Source of the DNA: an uncultured Rhodospirillales bacterium
GTDB taxonomy: Bacteria; Pseudomonadota; Alphaproteobacteria; Acetobacterales; Acetobacteraceae
Direction of reading: 5' to 3'
Length of the DNA: 48,977 nt
Assembly (NCBI GenBank): GCA_903928895.1
Contig: CAIYSR010000009.1
Location: forward strand, 1 to 48,977
The position numbers and the translations under genes were made by a program. Positions 1 through 7,759 of the stretch are shown in pieces (positions within the stretch are counted from its first letter, which is position 1; each line of letters begins with the position of its first letter). Under the pieces are notes generated by a model. The model saw only the letters and a list, made by a program, of their open reading frames with translations. It made no database searches and was not told where the DNA came from.

Positions 1-397
1 AAGATCGTGCCGATATCGCAGGATTGATGGCCTGCGGCGCAAGCAAGATCGGTGTTTTCAACTGAACGTCGCTGATCCAGCCGCTGAATGGAACGGGTTC
101 AAAGGGCCCGCGGCCCTTTGCCGGCGGAGCCTTGATTGCCATGCCTGTCTTCACACGATTGCCCTGGGCTGGCGACAGGATCGTTGCACCGGCTGGGGTT
201 GCGTGGTTATCGTGCGTGGCCGTTGTGTGACACCGGGCAGCAAGTTGCGGGGCGCGGCGGCATGGGGAGGGCGCGCGTGCGGTGCCTCGGTGCCGGGCGC
301 GGGTCTGCAATCTTGAGGGTTTCTGGACGGGTCGTGCGCGGCTGGTTCGTGCGCTGACCCCAACCGGGAGGTCTCGGTCAGGAGAGGCGCAGCGTCG
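1..397. other. Left-edge region without a supported gene
   Basis: Short open frames exist here, but none has family features or a good ribosome-binding site. A frame from base 3 to a TGA at 63-65 could be the tail of a gene outside the window, but 20 residues are too few to judge. The stretch holds a hairpin repeat at 94-124 (listed separately). The rest, about 125-379, is probably the 5' leader and promoter area of the cold-shock gene; cold-shock mRNAs often have long leaders. I could not pick a convincing promoter. Confidence 0.5.
94..124. repeat. Hairpin repeat, first copy (REP-like)
   Basis: CAAAGGGCC (100-108) and GGCCCTTTG (112-120) form a perfect 9-bp stem with a 3-base loop. It is preceded by GGGTT and followed by a CGG-type tail. 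The same layout recurs at 20424-20452, where one pair in the stem is changed on both sides. This marks a dispersed structured repeat rather than a chance hairpin. It could also act as a terminator or mRNA stabiliser for a gene left of the window. Confidence 0.5.
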
Positions 398-604
398 ATG
401 CCCAAAGGCACGGTCAAGTGGTTCAACACCACCAAGGGGTATGGCTTCATCGGTCCCGAAGCGGGAGGCAAGGATGTGTTCGTGCACATCAGCGCCGTGC
501 AGAAGGCCGGCTTGCGGGCCCTGAACGAGGGGCAGAAGCTGAGTTTCGAAATCGAGCAGCAGCAGAACGGGCGCGCTGCGGCGGTGGATCTGGCGCCCGA
601 ATAG
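398..604 (+). CDS. Cold-shock protein (CspA family)
   Basis: A 68-residue protein that is a single cold-shock domain, an OB-fold binding single-stranded RNA and DNA; the family acts in the cytoplasm as an RNA chaperone. The RNP1-type motif KGYGFI (residues 13-18) and RNP2-type motif VFVHIS (about 27-32) are both present, and the N-terminal GTVKWFN is canonical. Length matches the family. An AGGAG at 380-384 precedes the ATG at a somewhat long spacing. It appears monocistronic: the next gene starts over 110 bases later. Alphaproteobacteria carry several csp paralogues, so a specific letter is not assigned, and cold induction cannot be read from the sequence. Confidence 0.93.
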   Translation: MPKGTVKWFNTTKGYGFIGPEAGGKDVFVHISAVQKAGLRALNEGQKLSFEIEQQQNGRAAAVDLAPE

Positions 605-720
605 CGTCACACGACTGTGCGCTCCCGCCTTGTGCGGCCCGGTGCTAGAAAGCGGGTGCTAGAAGGCGGATGATGGTCGCCGTCCGCGGGTTCGCGCGGC
701 GTTGCAGGAGATCGAGCCTC

Positions 721-1374
721 ATGATGATGCAAGTCGCCCGAACGCACCGCCGCGCCGGGCTTGATGCCGATGCGGTGCGTGTCGCCTATCGCCGCTGGGC
801 CGGGATCTATGACGTCGTGTTCGGGGGTATCTCGGGCTGGGGGCGGCGGGCGGCGGCGGCGGAGGTCAACCGGTTGCCCGGCGCGCGGGTGCTGGAGGTG
901 GGGGTCGGCACCGGGCTCGCGCTGCCGATCTACGCGCCGGAGAAGCGGGTGACCGGGATCGACCTGTCGACTGACATGCTGGCGCTGGCGCAAGCGCGGG
1001 TGGAGGCCGAGGGGCTCAAGAACGTCGAGGGCCTGTTCGAGATGGATGCCGAGCAGACGAGCTTTGCCGATGGCGCGTTCGATATCGCGGTCGCGATGTT
1101 CGTCGCCTCGGTGGTGCCGGACCCGCGGCGACTGTTGGCGGAGATGCGCCGCGTGGTGCGTCCGGGCGGGCAGATCCTGTTCGTCAACCATTCGGCGGCG
1201 GAGCGCGGCCCGCGCTGGTGGGTGGAGCGGGCGATGGCGCCGGCTTCGCGCGCGCTGGGGTGGCACCCGGATTTCTCGTTCCGCAAGCTGCTGGAGCCCG
1301 CCGATTTCCCGCGGGCGCAGTTCCGTCCGGTGCCGCCGCTGGGGTTTTTCACGCTGGTGCGGCTGGCGAATTAG
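721..1374 (+). CDS. pmtA: PmtA-like phosphatidylethanolamine N-methyltransferase (SAM-dependent)
   Basis: 217 residues, class I methyltransferase fold. The SAM-binding motif I is LEVGVGTGLALP, followed by the acidic motif II in VTGIDLSTDML, then the post-motif segment VVRPGGQILFVNH. The segment with RWWVERAMAP and the ending PPLGFFTLVRL resemble Rhodobacter-type PmtA enzymes, which methylate phosphatidylethanolamine toward phosphatidylcholine using S-adenosylmethionine at the inner membrane. I chose the ATG at 721 because AGGAG (706-710) sits ten bases upstream; an in-frame ATG at 670 would add 17 unconvincing residues. It lies between the cold-shock gene and the cox operon with no clear functional link. 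Family membership is firm; the exact substrate is inferred. Confidence 0.8.
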   Translation: MMMQVARTHRRAGLDADAVRVAYRRWAGIYDVVFGGISGWGRRAAAAEVNRLPGARVLEVGVGTGLALPIYAPEKRVTGIDLSTDMLALAQARVEAEGLKNVEGLFEMDAEQTSFADGAFDIAVAMFVASVVPDPRRLLAEMRRVVRPGGQILFVNHSAAERGPRWWVERAMAPASRALGWHPDFSFRKLLEPADFPRAQFRPVPPLGFFTLVRLAN

Positions 1375-1486
1375 CCGGCCGAAAGCGCTGCTAATTCCGT
1401 GGCGGCCCTTGATCTCGGCGTAAGGGTCTTGTAGCCCATGAGACTGCAACGCGGGGTGCATGCCGTCCCCGCGGCTTAATAGCGGG

Positions 1487-2365
1487 ATGGATCAGCCGAT
1501 GCACGTACTCCGGCGACTTTTCGCCACAACTCTTACCCTTGTCCTGGTCGCACTCGCGGTGCCGGCCATGGCACAGGCGCCACGCAACTGGCAGCTCGGC
1601 ATGCAGGACGCAGCCAGCCCGGTGGCCGAGCGGCTGCAGAGTCTGCATGATCTGGTGTTCTGGATCATCACGATCATTACTTTGTTTGTCGCCGCGCTGC
1701 TCGTGTACGTGATGTGGCGCTTCAATTCGCGGCGCAATCCGGTGGCGAGCAACTTCTCGCATCACACCGGGCTCGAGATCGCCTGGACCACCATCCCGGT
1801 GCTGATCCTGGTGGTGATCGCGATCCCGAGCTTCCGCCTGGTGTTTTTCGAGGACCGGACGCAGGCCGCCGATCTCACGATCAAGGTGATGGGGCATCAG
1901 TGGTATTGGGAATACACCTATCCGGACAGCGCGAACCTCAATTTCCGCTCGGACTACATCCATGACGAGGACCTCAAGCCGGGGCAGAAGCGTCTGCTCG
2001 AGGTGGACAATCCCCTGGTGCTGCCGGTTGGCAAGAATATCCGTATCCTGACCAACAGCGCCGATGTGATCCACAGCTTCTTCATCCCGGCGCTCGGGGT
2101 GCAGCGCTACACCATTCCGGGCCGCACCATCGAGACCTGGGTGCGGATCGACCGGCCGGGCACGTATTACGGCGAGTGCAACCAGATCTGCGGCACCAAC
2201 CACAGCTACATGCCGATCGCGGTGGTGGGCGTGCCGCCGGCCGACTTCCAGGCCTGGGAGAAGACCGCCAAGGCGAAGTTCGCCGCCGGCGAGGCGATCC
2301 CGGCCCCGGTGGTTGCGAATGCCGCCGAGCCCACCCCTATTCGCGTTGCCCAGGTCCAGCCCTGA
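1487..2365 (+). CDS. coxB: Cytochrome c oxidase subunit II (aa3 type)
   Basis: About 292 residues. An N-terminal signal peptide ends near AMAQA, two transmembrane segments follow (about residues 55-75 and 98-117), then a periplasmic cupredoxin domain. Cu(A) ligands are visible: His196 in VIHSFF and the loop [12 protein letters not shown] with Cys231, Cys235, His239 and Met242. This subunit receives electrons from cytochrome c and passes them to subunit I. The start is ambiguous: ATG codons at 1460, 1487 and 1499 are in frame, none with a strong ribosome-binding site; 1487 or 1499 fits the signal peptide best. It is the first gene of the oxidase operon; coxA begins 29 bases after its stop. The loop has Gln where Glu is common, but that residue contributes only its backbone carbonyl. 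Confidence 0.95.
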   Translation: MDQPMHVLRRLFATTLTLVLVALAVPAMAQAPRNWQLGMQDAASPVAERLQSLHDLVFWIITIITLFVAALLVYVMWRFNSRRNPVASNFSHHTGLEIAWTTIPVLILVVIAIPSFRLVFFEDRTQAADLTIKVMGHQWYWEYTYPDSANLNFRSDYIHDEDLKPGQKRLLEVDNPLVLPVGKNIRILTNSADVIHSFFIPALGVQRYTIPGRTIETWVRIDRPGTYYGECNQICGTNHSYMPIAVVGVPPADFQAWEKTAKAKFAAGEAIPAPVVANAAEPTPIRVAQVQP

Positions 2366-2394
2366 TCGCAGATCAGAGCACGCAGGAGACGAAG

Positions 2395-3996
2395 ATGACC
2401 GCTTCTTATGATCACGCCCATGACGGGCATGACCACCATGACCACAAGCCGGGTTTCTTTACCCGCTGGTTCTGCTCGACGAACCACAAGGACATCGGCA
2501 CGCTGTATCTGATTTTCGCCGTCATCGGCGGCCTGACCGGGGGCGCGCTGTCGGTCATGATGCGCGCGCAGTTGATGCATCCGGGCAGCCACGTGTTCGA
2601 GAGCGGCCAGCATTGGAATGCGGTGATCACCTCGCACGGGCTGCTGATGATCTTCTTCTCGGTGATGCCGGGGCTGATCGGCGGGTTCGGCAACTGGTTC
2701 GTGCCGATCATGATCGGGGCGCCGGACATGGCGTTTCCGCGCCTGAACAACATCAGCTTCTGGTTGCTGCCGCCGGCGTTCGTGCTGATCCTGGCGGGTC
2801 AGATGGTGGGAGACGGCGCCGGTTCGGGCTGGACGCTGTATCCGCCGCTGTCCAACAGCACGTTCCAGTCGGGTCCGCAGATGGATTTCGTGCTGTTCGC
2901 GCTGCATCTGGCCGGCATCTCGTCGCTGCTGGGCGCGATCAACTTCATCACCACGATCTTCAACATGCGCGCCCCGGGCATGACCCTGCACCGCATGCCG
3001 CTGTTCGTGTGGGCGATGCTGGTGACGGCGTTCCTGCTGCTGCTCTCGGTGCCGGTGCTCGCGGGCGCGATCACGATGCTGATCACCGACCGCAATTTCG
3101 GCACCGCGTTCTTCAACCCTGAGGGTGGCGGCGACCCGGTGCTGTTCCAGCATCTGTTCTGGTTCTTCGGGCATCCTGAAGTCTACATCATGATCCTGCC
3201 GGGCTTCGGCATCATCAGCCACATCATTTCGACCTTCTCGAAGAAGCCGATCTTCGGTTATCTCGGGATGGCCTATGCCATGGTCGCCATCGGCGTCGTC
3301 GGCTTCGTGGTGTGGGCCCACCACATGTATATCTCGGGCATGGATGTCGACACGCGGGCCTACTTCATGGCGGCGACGATGATCATCGCGGTGCCCACGG
3401 GCATCAAGATCTTCTCGTGGATCGCGACGATGTGGGGCGGCTCGATCGACATGGAAGTGCCGATGATGTGGGCGATCGGGTTCATCTTCCTGTTCACCAT
3501 CGGCGGTGTGACCGGGGTGGTGCTGTCCAATGCCGGCATCGACCAGGCGCTGCACAACACCTACTACGTGATCGCGCATTTCCACTACGTGCTGTCGCTC
3601 GGCGCGGTGTTCTCGATGTTTGCCGGGTTCTACTACTGGATCGGCAAGATGTCGGGCCATCAGTACCCGAACGGGCTGGCGAAGATACATTTCTGGATGA
3701 CGTTCATCGCCGTGAACGTGACGTTCTTTCCGCAGCACTTCCTCGGTCTTGCCGGCATGCCGCGCCGCTATGTCGACTATCCCGCCGCGTTCGAGGGCTG
3801 GAACATGGTGTCGTCGTACGGCGCCTATCTGGGCGGGCTGTCGATGGTGCTGTTCGTCGTGATCTGCTTCTTGACCTTCACCTCGAAGACAAAGGTGGCC
3901 GACAACTACTGGGGCGAAGGCGCCACCACGCTCGAGTGGACGCTGACCTCTCCGCCGGCCTTCCACACCTTCGAGGAACTGCCGCGCCTGAAATAG
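2395..3996 (+). CDS. coxA: Cytochrome c oxidase subunit I
   Basis: 533 residues with twelve hydrophobic segments, the heme-copper catalytic core that reduces oxygen to water and pumps protons. Heme a ligands are His81 (SHGLLMIFF) and His397, the second His of HFHYVLSLG; His395 in the same motif binds heme a3. Cu(B) ligands are His260 in HPEVY with the cross-linked Tyr264, and His309/His310 in HHMY. Glu262 matches the D-channel glutamate. The N-terminus carries a His/Asp-rich stretch ([11 protein letters not shown]) before the family-typical [16 protein letters not shown], which could bind metal but may be neutral. The ATG is preceded by GGAG at 2385-2388. It sits between coxB and ctaB in a tight operon. 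Confidence 0.97.
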   Translation: MTASYDHAHDGHDHHDHKPGFFTRWFCSTNHKDIGTLYLIFAVIGGLTGGALSVMMRAQLMHPGSHVFESGQHWNAVITSHGLLMIFFSVMPGLIGGFGNWFVPIMIGAPDMAFPRLNNISFWLLPPAFVLILAGQMVGDGAGSGWTLYPPLSNSTFQSGPQMDFVLFALHLAGISSLLGAINFITTIFNMRAPGMTLHRMPLFVWAMLVTAFLLLLSVPVLAGAITMLITDRNFGTAFFNPEGGGDPVLFQHLFWFFGHPEVYIMILPGFGIISHIISTFSKKPIFGYLGMAYAMVAIGVVGFVVWAHHMYISGMDVDTRAYFMAATMIIAVPTGIKIFSWIATMWGGSIDMEVPMMWAIGFIFLFTIGGVTGVVLSNAGIDQALHNTYYVIAHFHYVLSLGAVFSMFAGFYYWIGKMSGHQYPNGLAKIHFWMTFIAVNVTFFPQHFLGLAGMPRRYVDYPAAFEGWNMVSSYGAYLGGLSMVLFVVICFLTFTSKTKVADNYWGEGATTLEWTLTSPPAFHTFEELPRLK

Positions 3997-4000
3997 TGCG

Positions 4001-5032
4001 ATGACGGATTCCAATCAGGCGATAGACCACGGCGAAGACAGGGGGGGCATCGCGCCCTCCCTGGTTTCGGTTTCAGGGGTTTCGGTTTCGGGGGCTTCGG
4101 TTTCAGGGGCCGCGCTGACCGCGCCGGGGTTGGCGGGGGAGGAGGCGTTTTCCTCGGCCGGGGACTGGTTCGCGCTGCTGAAGCCGCGGGTGATGAGCCT
4201 CGTGGTGTTCACCGGCTGGATCGGGCTGCTGGTGGCGCCGGGGCGGCTGCATCCGGTGCTGAGTTTTGCCGCGATCCTGTGCATCGCGGTGGCGGCGGGG
4301 GCGGCCGGGGCCATCAACATGTGGTACGACCGCGATATCGACGCGGTGATGCGCCGCACCGCGGGGCGCCCGATTCCGGCGGGGCGGATCGCTGCCGGCG
4401 AGGCGCTGGGCTACGGGATCACGCTGTCCGCCTTCGCCGTGGTGGTCATGGCGCTGGCGACCAATATCGCCGCGGCTTGCGTGCTGGCGTTCTCGATCGC
4501 GTTCTATGTGTTCATCTACACGATGTGGCTGAAGCGGCGGACGCCGCAGAATATCGTGATCGGCGGCGCCGCGGGGGCGTTTCCGCCGTTGATCGGCTGG
4601 GTGGCGGTCACCGGCGGGCTCGATCTGATGCCAGTGCTGCTGTTCGCGATCGTGTTTTTCTGGACGCCGCCGCATTTCTGGTCGCTGTCGCTGTTCGCCC
4701 ATGCCGATTATGCGCGCGCCGGCGTGCCGATGCTGCCGGTGGTGGCCGGGGCGCGGCATACGCGCTGGCAGGTGCTGCTCTACACGCTGTTTCTGGTGCC
4801 GCTGACGCTGGCGCCCTGGGCGCTGCATCTGACCGGCGCGACCTACGGGATTTCGGCGCTGGTGCTGGGGCTTGGCTTCATCGTCTGCGCGGTGCGGGTG
4901 GTGCGGGACGCGCAGGATCGGCAGGGGATTTCGCTGACCCGGGACGCGCCGGCGCGCGGCGCATTCAAATACTCGATCCTGTATCTTTTTGTGCTCTTCG
5001 CGGCGCTGGCGGTGGATCATTATGTCGGTTGA
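4001..5032 (+). CDS. ctaB: Protoheme IX farnesyltransferase (heme O synthase)
   Basis: 343 residues, a UbiA-family prenyltransferase with about eight or nine membrane segments. It adds a farnesyl group to heme b to make heme O, the precursor of the heme a in subunit I. The polyprenyl-diphosphate/Mg site is N106-x3-D110 followed by D114, with TAGRP downstream, and the second conserved loop TPPHFWSLS is present. It starts 4 bases after the coxA stop. The first 60 residues are an unusual extension with a tandem VSVSG repeat (bases 4064-4108) absent from typical CtaB proteins. The C-terminus overlaps the next small gene by 11 bases, so the two are probably translationally coupled. Confidence 0.95.
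   Translation: MTDSNQAIDHGEDRGGIAPSLVSVSGVSVSGASVSGAALTAPGLAGEEAFSSAGDWFALLKPRVMSLVVFTGWIGLLVAPGRLHPVLSFAAILCIAVAAGAAGAINMWYDRDIDAVMRRTAGRPIPAGRIAAGEALGYGITLSAFAVVVMALATNIAAACVLAFSIAFYVFIYTMWLKRRTPQNIVIGGAAGAFPPLIGWVAVTGGLDLMPVLLFAIVFFWTPPHFWSLSLFAHADYARAGVPMLPVVAGARHTRWQVLLYTLFLVPLTLAPWALHLTGATYGISALVLGLGFIVCAVRVVRDAQDRQGISLTRDAPARGAFKYSILYLFVLFAALAVDHYVG
4064..4108 (+). repeat. 15-bp tandem repeat inside ctaB (three units)
   Basis: Three in-frame 15-base units encode [10 protein letters not shown] and ASVSG. Units one and two differ by one base and unit three by one or two. Because the unit length is a multiple of three, copy number can change without a frameshift. It sits in the cytoplasmic N-terminal extension, where length variation would be tolerated. 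Confidence 0.85.
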
Positions 5033-5195
5033 ACCCCTCGAACTGCTGACGCCGCTGTCGCGGAGCGAGTCCGCCAAGGTGGCACGGCGGCGGCGCGGCC
5101 GGAACTGGGCGCTGCTGGCGGCGCTGGTCGCGCTGGTGGGGCTGTTCTATGCAATCACCCTGGTGAAGATCAGCCAGGGCACGCTCGTGTTCTAG
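5022..5195 (+). CDS. Small single-span membrane protein in the cox operon (CoxF-like)
   Basis: 57 residues: a charged N-terminal half containing [10 protein letters not shown], then one hydrophobic segment (about residues 27-48), then a short tail ending in LVF. The ATG at 5022 lies inside the last codons of ctaB, an 11-base overlap, and the stop is 2 bases before ctaG. Small membrane proteins in this position are common in alphaproteobacterial oxidase operons and are often labelled CoxF or hypothetical. The positive-inside rule would place the arginine-rich part in the cytoplasm. A role in oxidase assembly is inferred from position only. A longer in-frame start at 4989 exists but would overlap ctaB much more. 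Confidence 0.75.
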   Translation: MSVEPLELLTPLSRSESAKVARRRRGRNWALLAALVALVGLFYAITLVKISQGTLVF

Positions 5196-5197
5196 CC

Positions 5198-5806
5198 ATG
5201 GCAGCGCGCAGCAACAGCGTTGTGGCTCTTGGCCTCGTCGGTGTGATCGCCGGGATGGGCGGGCTCGCCTTCGCCTCGGTGCGGCTCTACCGCATGTTCT
5301 GCGCCGCCACCGGCTATGGCGGCACGCCGCAGGTGGGGCCGCAGGCAGGTCCGGGGGCGAGCGGGCGGTTCATCACCGTGCGCTTCAACGCCGATGTCAA
5401 TGGCGGCATGCCGTGGCGCTTCGAGGCGGCGCAGGCGGCATTGCGGGTGGCGCTCGGGGATGAGCATCCGGCGTTCTACCAGGCGCGCAATCTCGCCGCC
5501 ACGGCGGTGACCGGGGTGTCGACCTACAATGTCACGCCCGAGAAGGCGGCCCAGTACTTCCACAAGACGCAGTGTTTCTGCTTCAACGAGCAGACCATCG
5601 CGGCGCATGGCGAGGCGCAGTTTCCGCTGAGCTTCTGGGTTGATCCGGCGATTGCGACGGATCCGCATACGAGGGACGTGACGGAGATCACGCTGTCCTA
5701 CACGTTCTTCCACAGCCTCAATGATGCCAGCCGCACTGGCGCGCTGGCCAAGGCCGGACCGCATATCGGTGGCCCCGATGCGCAACGTCCGGTCGCCACA
5801 CCTTGA
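5198..5806 (+). CDS. ctaG: Cytochrome c oxidase assembly protein CtaG/Cox11 (Cu(B) delivery)
   Basis: 202 residues: one N-terminal membrane anchor (about 8-30) and a periplasmic immunoglobulin-like domain. The copper-binding motif CFCF is at residues 126-129 in QCFCFNEQ, and the family segment FPLSFWVDP follows. Cox11/CtaG proteins are needed to place copper in the Cu(B) site of subunit I. The gene starts 2 bases after the small membrane protein and is followed by coxC after about 50 bases. The last 25 residues are poorly conserved, as usual. Confidence 0.95.
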   Translation: MAARSNSVVALGLVGVIAGMGGLAFASVRLYRMFCAATGYGGTPQVGPQAGPGASGRFITVRFNADVNGGMPWRFEAAQAALRVALGDEHPAFYQARNLAATAVTGVSTYNVTPEKAAQYFHKTQCFCFNEQTIAAHGEAQFPLSFWVDPAIATDPHTRDVTEITLSYTFFHSLNDASRTGALAKAGPHIGGPDAQRPVATP

Positions 5807-5857
5807 AATAACGCGCGAATTGATGATGATGCGCCCACTCCAACGAACGGATCCGGC

Positions 5858-6709
5858 ATGAGCAGCGACAATCACGGCGGTGAGACATATGTCCCCTCCG
5901 GCCTCAAGCAGCCCTATCACCTCGTCGACCCGAGCCCCTGGCCGTTGACCGGCGCGCTCGGCGGCGCCCTGACGCTGTTCGGGATCGTGATGGCGTCCCA
6001 CTTCAAGAACTACCTGCCGCTGACGGCGGGGCTGCTGATCGTGCTGGCGACGATGTTCCTGTGGTGGCGCGACATCCTGAAGGAAAGCGCGACCCCGGGG
6101 CTGCACACCATGATCGTGCGGCTTGGCCTGCGCTACGGCATGATCATGTTCATCGCCTCCGAGGTGATGTTCTTCGTGGCGTTCTTCTGGGCATATTTCC
6201 ACTTCTCGCTGATGCCGGAGCATGTGCTCGGCACCGACACGCCGATGTGGCCGCCCAAGGGCGTGCTGACCTTCGATCCGTGGAACCTGCCGTTCCTCAA
6301 CACGATGATCCTGCTGCTGTCCGGCACGACGGTGACCTGGGCGCATCATTCGCTGATCGAAGGCAATCGCAAGGGCCTGATCGCCGGGCTGGCGCTGACG
6401 GTGGCGCTGGGGCTGACGTTCACCACCTGCCAGGCCATCGAGTACAGCCACGCGCCCTTCGCCTTCTCGGGCGGCGGCATCTATTCGTCGGTGTTCTTCC
6501 TGGCGACCGGGTTCCATGGCTTTCACGTCATCATCGGAACCTGCTTCCTCGCGGTGTGCCTGTTCCGCTCGATCGGCGGGGCGATGACGCCGCAGCGCCA
6601 TTTCGGCCTCGAAGCCGCCGCCTGGTACTGGCACTTCGTGGACGTGGTGTGGCTGTTCCTGTTCATCTGCATCTACTGGCTCGGCCACGGCGTGATCGCC
6701 GGGGAGTGA
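5858..6709 (+). CDS. coxC: Cytochrome c oxidase subunit III
   Basis: 283 residues with seven predicted membrane segments, the third core subunit of the aa3 oxidase. The family signature is clear in EVMFFVAFFWAYFH (the conserved glutamate of helix III), in GTTVTWAHHSLIEGNR and in the C-terminal WYWHFVDVVWLFLFICIYWLG. Subunit III stabilises subunit I during turnover and supports proton uptake into the D-channel. It follows ctaG after a short gap and is followed 10 bases later by the DUF983 gene, so it belongs to the same transcription unit. Confidence 0.96.
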   Translation: MSSDNHGGETYVPSGLKQPYHLVDPSPWPLTGALGGALTLFGIVMASHFKNYLPLTAGLLIVLATMFLWWRDILKESATPGLHTMIVRLGLRYGMIMFIASEVMFFVAFFWAYFHFSLMPEHVLGTDTPMWPPKGVLTFDPWNLPFLNTMILLLSGTTVTWAHHSLIEGNRKGLIAGLALTVALGLTFTTCQAIEYSHAPFAFSGGGIYSSVFFLATGFHGFHVIIGTCFLAVCLFRSIGGAMTPQRHFGLEAAAWYWHFVDVVWLFLFICIYWLGHGVIAGE

Positions 6710-6719
6710 GGTCTGGCGC

Positions 6720-7082
6720 GTGATTCCGCCGGTTCCGCCACCCTGGTGGCTGGTGGCTCTCAACGGCTCCTGTCCGCGCTGCGGGCAGGGCCGTTTGTTT
6801 TCGGGGCTGTTGAAGATCCGGGCGCGCTGCGGCGTGTGCGATCTGGACCTGGGGGCCGTCGATAGCGGGGACGGGCCGGCCAGTCTTGCGGTGTTCGTGG
6901 TGGGGGCGATTGTGGTCGGGCTGGCGTTCTGGCTCGAATTCCGCATCGAGCCGCCGGTGTGGGTCCATGTCGTGATCTGGCCGCCGGTGACGGTGGGCTT
7001 GACGGTCGGGCTGATGCGACCGCTCAAGGCGGCACTGGTGGCGTTGCAATTCCAGCACCGGCGCCGGGAAATGGGCCTCTGA
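6720..7082 (+). CDS. DUF983 family membrane protein
   Basis: 120 residues. It begins at a GTG (6720). The N-terminal part is a zinc-ribbon-like pair, CPRC at residues 18-21 and CGVC at 37-40, followed by two hydrophobic segments (about 55-75 and 80-100). This matches DUF983, a family of unknown function typically found between coxC and SURF1 in alphaproteobacteria, exactly as here. A role in cytochrome oxidase biogenesis is inferred from that conserved position. The short C-terminal tail is basic. It is 10 bases after coxC and 5 bases before the SURF1 gene. Confidence 0.88.
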   Translation: MIPPVPPPWWLVALNGSCPRCGQGRLFSGLLKIRARCGVCDLDLGAVDSGDGPASLAVFVVGAIVVGLAFWLEFRIEPPVWVHVVIWPPVTVGLTVGLMRPLKAALVALQFQHRRREMGL

Positions 7083-7087
7083 GGGCG

Positions 7088-7759
7088 ATGCGCGCGCTGT
7101 GGCTGCCGGGGGCCTGCACGCTGGCGGCGCTCGCGGTGTTGTTGTTTCTGGGCGGCTGGCAGGTTCAGCGCGGGGTCTGGAAACAGGCGGTGCTGGCCGA
7201 GATCGCGGCGGCGGAGGCACGCCCGGCGATCGACATGCCGGATGCGCCGGCGCTGTTCACCAAGGTCAGGGCGACGGGGACCCTGCGCTATGACCGGGCC
7301 GTGCTCTATGGTGCCGAGGGGCGGGATATTGCCGGCCGGCCGGTGATGGGGGCGCAGCTCGTGGTGCCGCTGGAGCGGCCGGAGCGGGCGCCGGTGCTGG
7401 TGCTGCTGGGCTGGGTGGCGGGGCTGCCGGCGGCAGCGGTGCCGGCCGCGGCGACGGTGGAGGGCTATATCCGGGCGCCTGAGCAAGCCGGATTTTTCGC
7501 CGCGCGCGATGACGCGGTGGCGCGGCGCTTCTACACGCTGGACCCGCTGGCGATCGCCCCGGCGGTCGGCCTCGCCACGCCGGCGCCGATGATCCTGGTG
7601 GCGCTCGGGCCGCCGGCGCGGCCGCCCGCGCCCGACCCGGCGCGCAGCTTGCCCCGCCCGGCCAACAACCATATCCCCTATGCCATCACCTGGTTCGGCC
7701 TCGCCGCCGGACTGGTGGGGGTGTTCGTCGCCTATGCACGGAAGGTTCTGCGACCATGA
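7088..7759 (+). CDS. SURF1 family oxidase assembly protein
   Basis: 223 residues with the two-membrane-helix SURF1 layout: helix one near the N-terminus (about 6-26) leading into GGWQVQR, a periplasmic domain, and a C-terminal helix starting with NHIPYAITWFGLAAG. SURF1 proteins help insert heme a into subunit I. The ATG at 7088 was chosen because it leads directly into the first helix; an in-frame start far upstream at 6959 would overlap DUF983. The stop overlaps the ATG of the M32 peptidase in ATGA. The periplasmic part is somewhat short and divergent, but both helices are characteristic. Confidence 0.9.
   Translation: MRALWLPGACTLAALAVLLFLGGWQVQRGVWKQAVLAEIAAAEARPAIDMPDAPALFTKVRATGTLRYDRAVLYGAEGRDIAGRPVMGAQLVVPLERPERAPVLVLLGWVAGLPAAAVPAAATVEGYIRAPEQAGFFAARDDAVARRFYTLDPLAIAPAVGLATPAPMILVALGPPARPPAPDPARSLPRPANNHIPYAITWFGLAAGLVGVFVAYARKVLRP

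Noticed and set aside
3-65. Possible C-terminal tail of a gene entering from the left edge
   Set aside because: Only 20 codons, no recognisable sequence; cannot be supported.
2206-4014. 602-codon open frame opposite coxA
   Set aside because: Antisense artefact of GC-rich codon use; coxA motifs are complete.
5192-7672. 826-codon open frame on the minus strand opposite ctaG, coxC, DUF983 and SURF1
   Set aside because: Low-complexity Arg/Gln/His composition, no motifs, and it spans four well-supported genes.
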